Shown here in pieces: positions 56,700 through 64,000 of a DNA stretch of 64,000 nt. The translations under genes were made by a program, and so were the position numbers. The stretch lies in assembly GCA_036365455.1 (NCBI GenBank), contig JAWQUS010000003.1:5662001-5726000 (forward strand), read 5' to 3'. Numbering within the stretch: the stretch's first letter is position 1; the number at the start of each line of letters is the position of its first letter. The notes beneath the pieces were generated by a model. The model had not been told where the DNA came from. It ran no database searches and saw only the letters and a list, made by a program, of their open reading frames with translations. The DNA is from Macrosoma leucophasiata. Lineage: Eukaryota > Arthropoda > Insecta > Lepidoptera > Hedylidae.

Positions 56700-57055
56700 C
56701 GTACGTTACTATTTAACCGGAACAGCGTTTCTGTATATTCCGATTAAATAGTAGGTACGTAGTGTATCTGGCAAAATGGTAATAGACTTTTTAATGGTGG
56801 TAGAGCTCCAGTGACACCACCGCATTACCTAATAAAATTAGGAGTCACTGGTAATGTTCAGCACTATCGTGTTTCGGTCAGGAGGTAATGTACGGCCCTG
56901 TAATTTCCGGCAAAGAGGCATTACACCTGAGGCCTCAGGAAAGGTGACACATCTGCATTTTGACCTTGGTCATTGTGTAGGTCTATAGGCTGCACTCATC
57001 ACTTAACATCAATGTGAACTGCATGCTTGTTTGCTACTTCCATTACTTATAAAAA
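56700..57055. repeat. T-family repeat preceded by a small T-derived hairpin
   Basis: 56788-57055 is a forward T copy. Just before it, CGTACGTTACTATTTAACCG (56700-56719) and its near-complement at 56739-56759 form a hairpin. Its arms resemble the GTACATTACCACCTGACCGG segment of T. Confidence 0.75.
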
Positions 57056-57540
57056 GATCGGACCTTTTTACCAGATACGCTAGGTGGCATAGAAATTCCT
57101 TGAGTTGTGTACGAATAAGCTGCTGGAAAATTATTAGCATGTTTCATATTGGAATTGAAAACGATTGCTAGTAATTTTCATAATACACTGTCGAGGAAAT
57201 TGTCCCGTTGCGTCACTTTATTGCTAAAGGACGTGGTTTGGCTCTCTGCCGCGTGAATACATTGTAGAAAATGTAGCGTTCAATTTGCAAATTATTTTTA
57301 TGAAGTGCGTATGAAGTTCCTGTAATATAAGAGCAAATCACCGTTATGTAGGCCTGTGCTCCGTACACCTGTTTGTGAAATAGGTAGGTTCAGAGATTGT
57401 TATTAAATTAGAAATTATTTATCGTAATTTCACGTCTGAGGAGTAGAGTCGTGTTGTTAAGTTTTCTCGAGCTAAGAAAACTGTTTGTTGTATTGATTCC
57501 GCTTGTATTAAACTAAAATCGACATAGTACGAAACAGTTT

Positions 57541-57832
57541 ATTGGTAAAGGCTCCAGTGACGGAGCTCTCGGGCGTAGGCACCACCGCATTACCTAATAT
57601 ACTTGCCGCTAAATGGTAGTGTTCAGCACTATCGTGTTCCGGTCAGGTGGTAATGTACGGTCCTGTAATTTCCGGCACAGAGGCATAACACCTTAGGCCT
57701 CAGGAGTGGCAACGCATCTGAATTTTGATCTCTGGTCTGGTCACTGGTGTGGGTGTCTATAGGCTGCAGTCATCACTTATCATCAATGTGAACTGCATGT
57801 TTGTTTGACACTTTTATTACATTAAAAAAAAA
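57541..57832 (+). repeat. T-family repeat
   Basis: Near-complete forward copy, slightly eroded at the head, ending ATTACATTAAAAAAAAA. Confidence 0.85.
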
Positions 57833-58139
57833 TTGGACTTGGTTTGGCACACTGCAACGAACATTGTAGCATCATTCAAGTAACCAGTTATTTTTGTGTG
57901 CATACAATAAGAGGTTCAGTGTTACTATACAGTATGAAACTCAGTATGTCCCTGTGGAATGTGGTATAAATTAAAAAATAATGTATCGTTGGGACATTTT
58001 GTTGAAATGTTTATTCATTTGCACGCTCTTTCTAGTGTCTTATTGGTTGCTTTCTGTGATCGTACGTAATAAAAACAATTATTAACGCCTGTTGTCATCC
58101 AAAATGTATCGAAAATACTGAATAAGTACTTGTACAATT

Positions 58140-58290
58140 TCGTGACAGAAATTACGAGGATATAAATCATCTAATTGGGATCCGAAAATGCCGAACACAG
58201 CCATTTAGTGGCAGATAGATTAGGTAAAGTAAGTAAATACAGTGCGTTTGCTCTCAAGCTCCGACACGGAAACGCTACGACCAGTAAAAT
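58140..58290 (-). repeat. T-family fragment, old
   Basis: Reversed, strongly diverged head half: GTGACAGAAATTACG, ATGCCGAACAC, CATTTAGTGGCAG and ACGACCAGTAAAA in the right order. Confidence 0.5.
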
Positions 58291-59911
58291 GGGTGTTTTA
58301 TTATTCTGTAAAATATAAAGTGAAGTTTAAAGTTTTAGCCGTAAAGCCTATTTTCGATAGTCTGACCTTTCACATTTCACCTTAATTCTCATTGCATTTG
58401 AATTCACGTACGTGAGATGAAAATCCTAAAACTTCTACAGAATATTTTTCATTTCCTCGCCATCTGTTGTCGGTGGAAGTAACTTGAATTTGCATTCATA
58501 CAAATTCTTCAAATTGAACACTCCTTAAACTATAGGAATTTTTAAAATCACCTTTGACACGTCTTTCAGTTGTGAAGTTAGTGGGTACCTGTGGTATCTA
58601 ATAAATTAAAAATGCTCAACACAATTGTTGTTAGTTACTTGCAATCCAACATTGGTGGCGGACGGACGTGTCCATAGAGTAAAAGCAACGTTAGTGCTGA
58701 TGATGATTAAAATTGCCATTTTATATTTCCTGTCTTTAGATTGATAAATGGTATGGTAATAAATAATTAAAAAATTACGTAAAATAAGCAACTTATTTCA
58801 TCTGAAGTTGAATAAAAAATCAAATCAATAAAAATCAGGATGAATTCCGAAAACAAATAAACACGATTAACTTTAACGATTCTTAGCCTTACGAACTAAA
58901 TAAGAAACGAAGAAAATTTGAAGTATGAATATAAATATTTGGCATTCCGTTTGGAACGTTTTTAAGTGACTCGTCATAAATTGATTTAGGCAAGAATTAA
59001 TGTAAAATGATAAGCTTAAACCCAAGCCAAATAATAAGCAAAAAAAAAAACAAAATAACAGAACACCGATGTAAAAAAAAAGACTTGGCACCTTAGATTA
59101 ACTACCTATAGATGTAGCCAGTGTGTGGCCGCTCATGAGACAGCCATATGAAATCATGAGTGTTGCTAGTAAATAAAGTTTCCCAATTTTCTTCCTAATC
59201 ATTTAATATATCTCGGCAAGTTTTTATGTTAAACATTCCTAAGCATTTTACTTTCATTCAGATTAGTTGAATTGTAACGAATTGATTGAATGATAAATTA
59301 AAACATGTGCATCTACCATTCAATTAATTCTATACATTTTGCTGAAAGATCAAGAACATATCGAGAAAATGTACATAATTTGAAATAGGTAACCATGAAT
59401 TCGCATTTATTATGCTGCGAGCTGTGAATAATCTAGGTTCTAGATTAATCACAGCTCGCACTCTAGAACATCATCTACAGGGTATTATTTCTTTGGCCGC
59501 GATCTTATAGATAGTTTATCAGAACGATTGCTGTATCGGGTAAGGCATTCAATATTTGCGTGTAAGTAATAGTTAAATAAAACTAAGAGTTTCAGTGTGA
59601 GTATCGCTTTGTTATTCAAATTATAAATATCAAGACATAAATCATTAAAAAATTATAATGTTAGTGTCCGGTCATGAAATGTCAGAATGTGGGAATGTTA
59701 GTACTTCCGTGGAATTAACGGAAATACTAAGTTCCGAAGGGTCTCGACCATTTTTAATGCTAGTCCTTAAAACATTAAAAGCAAGCAACATACACCGGCA
59801 AACAATGATCAACAAGTTCACATCGATAAGTGGGTACCGAGTAAATGAAAACTGCAGCCTATATATAACTTTTTAAGCATTGAGATTTCTAGATCTCAAT
59901 TTAAATGCAGA
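58291..59911. other. AT-rich DNA with one hairpin
   Basis: Only the hairpin at 59416-59460 stands out. The 72-codon frames at 58873 (minus) and 59658 (plus) show no family. Confidence 0.55.
59416..59460. repeat. Short hairpin, 21-bp arms
   Basis: Arms 59416-59436 and 59440-59460 match at 20 of 21 positions with a three-base spacer. Each arm starts or ends with TGCGAGCTGTGA or its complement. Too short and too tight for a typical pre-miRNA. Confidence 0.85.
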
Positions 59912-59979
59912 TGTGTGTGTATCTTCACGCCAGGTCCCTAACGGGGTAGGCAGAGAGTGTAGAGCGCCAGATATCCCGG
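59912..59979 (-). mobile_element. R-family LINE tail fragment
   Basis: This 68-bp piece matches the reversed last bases of the R LINE, including the stop-proximal CAGGTCCCTAACGGGG motif. No clear target-site duplication was seen. Confidence 0.75.
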
Positions 59980-60297
59980 CTGTTATGGCTTATTGCCAAT
60001 TCTAACACTGTTAGAACAAAAACTTGTATGTCTACGAAATTAGGGAGAATATAAAAGTAAATTTATAGCAACACACAAAAATAAGTATGTGGGATTTCAT
60101 TGAATGAAAATCAAGAAGAAAAGAAAATCAAGAGTTATATGCTTCAACGTGTATTTTGTTCAATAGATATACATTATTTACTAATATCTGTTTACTTACG
60201 AATGAAAAGTGATGTCGTTTAAAGGCCTCGTTTCTGTACGGTTTATACAGGCTAAAATACTGCAACCTCCTATTTTACTGCACACCTTATATACAAT

Positions 60298-60597
60298 GCA
60301 TGCTCCGATGGTTCGGGCATATAGAAAGAATGTCGAATGAGCGAATGACTAAACAGATATACAATGCGAATGTGGATGGTTGCAGAGGCCCAGGAAGACC
60401 AAGGCTGACCTACCATGACCAAATAGGTCGAGTTCTGTCTGATGGTGGGGTCAAAAGTCTTAGGAATCGGCGTGCATGTATGAAGAGAATGATGAAGGTA
60501 GACGAGGCACGAGAGGTTTGTCGGAACCGGGATGTCTGGCGCTCTACACTCTCTGCCTACCCCGTTAGGGACCTGGCGTGAAGATACATACATACAT
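60298..60597 (+). mobile_element. RTE-like LINE, 5'-truncated tail (family R, copy 2)
   Basis: This is the last roughly 290 bp of the same LINE as at 34670-35402. I count two substitutions between the copies over that stretch. It keeps a 93-codon open frame with LRWFGHIERM and GPGRPR, the stop codon and the (ATAC)n tail. The target-site duplication ACCTTATATAC is at 60284-60294 and 60598-60608. Confidence 0.9.
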
Positions 60598-60965
60598 ACC
60601 TTATATACTAATCACTTAACTAATTCAGTCTTTTTCTCATAAATACCCAAAAACTTATTAATAATCGCCGATATACGTCGAAAACAATAAATAAATGCGT
60701 ATACGATAGGTTATCTATTACAGCAATTGTTATGATAGATGTTTGTTCGGCTAACTTTTCGAAGTTCGCCAAGCAAAAACCGGCACGCCGTAAGGGACAA
60801 AAGATACGATGGTCTATTTCAACTTTCTTATGTTCTTTGTATATAACTGTCTCACTTCCACAAAGCACATGGCGAACATGGCTACGTCTATAGGTACTTA
60901 GTTTAAGCTCGGCACCATAAAAGTGGTTGGGGCATAAAAATCGTAATAAAAAGCAGCAGTCCTCT

Positions 60966-61080
60966 CGCATGAACGGCAACGGTTGCAGTTCGCTGCACGC
61001 GGTTCGATTCCCGTTCCGTTATATTTGTGCTTCATGTCTATTGAAATAAATTGCCGGTACCTGAAATGTAATGAATTGGA
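60966..61080 (+). repeat. K repeat, copy 1 (tRNA-like)
   Basis: GTTGCAGTTCGCTGCACGCG, then the B-box core GGTTCGATTCC, then TTATATTTGTGC and AAATAAATTGCCG. Repeated directly at 61995-62128. Confidence 0.6.
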
Positions 61081-61184
61081 CGCACCTGGCTTTTACATTG
61101 TTTACCGACGAGACAAACAAAGTAAGATAATTTCAGAATAGAAAATTCTTTATGCGAATTAATTTAACCTAATTTAACATAATA

Positions 61185-61225
61185 AGGTATTGTTATAATA
61201 TTAGTATTTTATTATAACAATACCT
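61185..61225. repeat. Perfect hairpin, 16-bp arms
   Basis: AGGTATTGTTATAATA at 61185-61200 and its exact complement at 61210-61225, with a nine-base loop. A further GTTATAATAT copy follows at about 61240. Confidence 0.85.
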
Positions 61226-61418
61226 ATTACTATATTTTGTTATAATATCATTATTTATTAAAAAAAAACAGAATTAATGAGAGTTTCAAACCTTACAAAC
61301 ATTATTCAACGAATCCTCATGCGAGTTTATTGATTTATTGATATGATTCATGCACAATGAAGAACATATTTTAAGCCAAGCCTAATGAAAATAAAAGAAT
61401 CGATATTCTTTTGTTTTT

Positions 61419-61924
61419 AAGCTATTGCATAGCTTCTATCGAGGGCCTTGAGCGCGAGGACCGAATCCTGAAATTCCGTTACGAAAAAACCTCACGCTCC
61501 CCACTCCGACGGGCACGGAGGTGTGGCTTGAAGGCCATGCATTGTCTAACGTCGTTTCTTTTCGGCAGTCTTCGACACGGTGTTTGTGTGCGTGCAACTA
61601 GACGTATTGTACGACTCTACGAAGCTCGCACGAATCGAGACGAGCTGCTCCGAAATCGGACGAATACATAAGCAGCTGTTTATATGTATTGTAAAATAAT
61701 AAAAATATTTCAAACAATATTAACTTTTTATTTATTTAATAAAAGAAAAAAAAATGTTTTCTTATCGGTCACCACGCTCAAAAAGTGTAACTTGAATTAA
61801 TATCAAAGAAAAAGAAATACTGCATAAATAAAATAAATAAATAATTATAATTGCATAAGTTGATACAAAATGCTATGCAATAGCTTTACCGCGGCAGTCC
61901 CCGAAAGCCACACGTCTTTTTTTT
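61419..61924 (+). repeat. L element, with an 86-codon open frame
   Basis: Left edge AAGCTATTGCATAGCTTCTA, then GGCCTTGAGCGCG. Right edge TGCTATGCAATAGC, then TTACCGCGGCAGTCCCC, GCCACACGTC and a T run. A frame of 86 codons (61411-61671) is Arg-rich (SPLRRARRCG) and unlike any family I know. Both edges also bracket the tRNA-Leu at 39.8 kb. Confidence 0.6.
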
Positions 61925-61994
61925 AAATTATAATTTATGCTTGAACAATTTACCATCAATGTGGTAAAAAATAAACATGACACGATAAAAGTGA

Positions 61995-62128
61995 TATATA
62001 AAACCCTGAACGACAACTATTGCAGTTCACTGCACGCAGTTCGATTCCCGTTTCATTATATTTGTGCAAATAAATTGCCGCCAACAGATGCGATGTACCT
62101 GTTTTTATATTGTTTAAGAAATCAAATT
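61995..62128 (+). repeat. K repeat, copy 2 (tRNA-like)
   Basis: Same series as 60966-61080 with a short deletion. The two K copies lie on either side of the L element. Confidence 0.6.
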
Positions 62129-62570
62129 CGTAAATGAATTATTAATTAGCTATATAATTTATTTTTGATTACGTTCCTTTCTATGTTTAATATAATTTTA
62201 TACATAAAATCTACACAACAATTTTCACTCCGATATCACATTTTTCCATTTTAATTAAATCTTTAAATTCCCAATTCATATTTTATTTTAGGTCAAACCA
62301 AACCCAATATGCAAATAAGGCACATTTTAACAGCTTTCCAGTTGCCTAAGAGTTTCAAGACTAAACCTTAACGACGTAAAACAAAAAGCATATTGTAAGT
62401 TACTTGACAAAGAATCTCTTATGAAACTTAAGAAAATCCATTTGTCGTTTGAAAAGTTGAAGTATAAAATGAGTATAAAATGTAAGAAGTGAAAAATTTA
62501 AATACAATGAAGAATGGAAGAATGGCAAATGGTTGTAACTGGTTTTCGTTTTAGGCACCCCAGTGGTATA

Positions 62571-62918
62571 TAATAATAATGGCAACTCCTGATACGTCTC
62601 ACTGCTGGGCTCAGTTTCTCCCCTTCTTGGGAGGCCTGGAGCTTACTCCACCACGCTGCTCCAATGAGGGTTGGTGGAGGTACGCGTTAGTGGCCATACG
62701 CGTTAGTAGCCGCTGTCGGATGTTTTCAAACCGCCCTTAAGGCTTCCGAACAGGGTTAAACCTTTTCGGAGGCCGGAACCGGGACCGACGGCTTAACGTG
62801 CCCTCCGAAGCACGAAAACGCGCATTTTAATTTGCCACTAGCACACCCAACCGCGCCCGTATCGCATAACCGAGTATATCGCTGGCAATCTACACCAGCT
62901 GCGAGGCCATGCGCGCTT
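62571..62918 (-). mobile_element. 5S rRNA-derived SINE (family Q), rearranged
   Basis: A reversed copy with the ATAATAATGG tail at left and a 5S-like head at right (box C region partly eroded). A short internal duplication of TACGCGTTAGT lies near 62680-62705. Confidence 0.8.
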
Positions 62919-63924
62919 CAAATTTGTGTGTGCCCCAATGGTCGGTGAAGCTTTTTAGAGGTCATTTGCAAAGGACGTCTCCTTCTTGGATCTGTCAGCA
63001 AGTTCCAGAACTTTTCAAGTGATAAACGGCACCAGTCCGGCAAATCACTAAAGTCGTTTACTTAATTGCTCCGACTAGTTTACTTTGAGTGTGCCGCTCG
63101 CCAAGTTTGCGTTAAGCGATGGAAAGTTTCATATTACAAGGTACAGTTTGGATAATTGATATCATTCTTCAGCTGTTACTACCAAAGTAGAAACAAGCAA
63201 AGGGATGGATGCGGTTAAGAGTAAGTATCCGTCTCGTCATCAGGACAGTTGTAGGTATATTATATTAATACTATAATACATTCAGAGGATAATATGAATT
63301 GATATGAACAGAAACGTAAAACTAATCTAAGGCGATATTCAGTGAAGTAGTCCAATAGAAAACCAATCCAATATTGTTGAGCTAAATCCATGATAGACAG
63401 AAAGGTCCGTGTGACGGTGTCAGCTTATTGCTTTGTGCCAATTCTAGGTCTCCTGAGCTAAGTCTATAATATCCAGCGGCGAGTTGTTCCACTAAGTACG
63501 TTAAGGATTTTTCTTGCGACCTAAATTGATGATGATAGCACTTTTATATTTTATTGCTCCATACAAATATTTTTAAATGCAACTCTCAGTTTGTACATTC
63601 TTTCACGCCCAAGCCGCTTCACTGATTGTAATGAAATTTAACATGAAGGTAGCTTGAACCCTAAGAAAGGATATCTATATACTATCTAGATACTTTTTAT
63701 TATCAGATCTAAATATAATGTGAAAAATTGTACGAGTAATGCACGACTATTATTTTAGAGGCTGCAAAATTCGAAATTACTTCGATGTGTTTAAGGGCCA
63801 GCGCCCACTGATGACGCGGTACGACACGGTGCGATATTTCGTGGACAAATGATTTTCAAAGTTATTTCAATGACGTTAAGACAAGACAAACAATAACATT
63901 AAGTACAGTACCCAGCATGAAATG
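62919..63924. other. Nothing recognised
   Basis: Mixed-composition sequence between a Q SINE and the Y fragment. CCAGCGCCCACTGATGACGC near 63800 resembles a motif near 31140 and may be a repeat edge. Confidence 0.5.
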
Positions 63925-64000
63925 TTGCACATCGAGTCTACGAAAAGTACAATCGGCTAGTTTCGACTTCGTAGAGCGTTATCTCTGCTGCACACGCCGC
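63925..64000 (-). repeat. Y repeat, copy 3, cut by the window end
   Basis: ATGTTGCACATCGAG, then CGGCTAGTTTCGACTTCG, then GTTATCTCTGCTGCACAC match the terminal part of the copy at 50.4 kb. Confidence 0.7.

Larger units (their letters stand above)
3379..64000 (-). other. Probable giant upstream intron and/or 5' flank of the KChIP gene
   Basis: The exon at 3184-3378 starts in phase 1, so at least one coding exon must lie upstream on the minus strand, at higher coordinates. I could recognise none up to 64000. KChIP N-terminal exons are short and poorly conserved, so one could be hidden here. Inference: this DNA is intron, or intron plus promoter region. The tRNA and all the repeats would then lie inside or upstream of the gene. 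The extent given is the window limit, not an observed boundary. Confidence 0.45.

Noticed and set aside
60620..60979. 119-codon minus-strand frame
   Set aside because: No motif or family recognised, and no splice or promoter evidence. Left out as probably chance, with some uncertainty.

Overview
This window is AT-rich, gene-poor insect DNA, most probably from a lepidopteran. The evidence is one exon of a conserved neuronal calcium-sensor gene, one nuclear-type tRNA gene, and a dense mixture of short interspersed repeats whose sequences resemble those common in moth and butterfly genomes. Almost none of the longer open frames look like host genes. They lie in repeats, in a (ACC)n array, or in the 3' ends of retrotransposons.

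Region by region. 0-3.4 kb: old repeats, then the only recognisable host coding sequence, a 195-bp exon of a Kv channel-interacting protein (KChIP) gene on the minus strand (3184-3378). The rest of the window, to 64 kb, would lie upstream of that exon, as a giant intron and/or 5' intergenic DNA. No other KChIP exon was recognised. 3.4-11.4 kb: T-family inverted pairs, LINE tails, a large foldback (6.2-7.06 kb) and a local array of diverged repeats (9.4-11.4 kb). 11.4-27 kb: mostly low-copy AT-rich DNA with local duplications (16.7-17.3 and 18.1-19.2 kb) and a CpG-richer block with two adjacent CACGTG boxes (23.3-23.5 kb). 27-36 kb: SINEs, a PIF/Harbinger-like MITE (30.0-30.5 kb), a 0.48-kb (ACC)n tract, and LINE insertions with clear target-site duplications. 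37-46 kb: tRNA-Leu(AAG), several tRNA-derived SINEs and T elements. 46-49 kb: quiet AT-rich sequence. 49-64 kb: 5S-rRNA-derived SINEs, foldback elements, a second near-identical RTE-type LINE tail, and paired direct repeats.

Repeat families are named here only for cross-reference: T (about 285 bp, many copies), S and N (tRNA-derived SINEs), Q (5S rRNA-derived SINE), R (RTE-like LINE with an ATAC tail), V (LINE with an ATG-type tail), G (V-tailed composite), H (hairpin-headed LINE tail), and Z, U, W, X, Y, K, L and M (two or more copies each). At least three families retroposed recently enough to leave legible 10-15 bp target-site duplications, and two R copies differ at only two positions over about 290 bp.

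Functionally, the host contributes only a KChIP exon (a regulator of Kv4/Shal A-type potassium channels) and a tRNA-Leu gene. Everything else is mobile-element history and a few possible regulatory or structural DNA motifs. I found no convincing undescribed multi-gene system.
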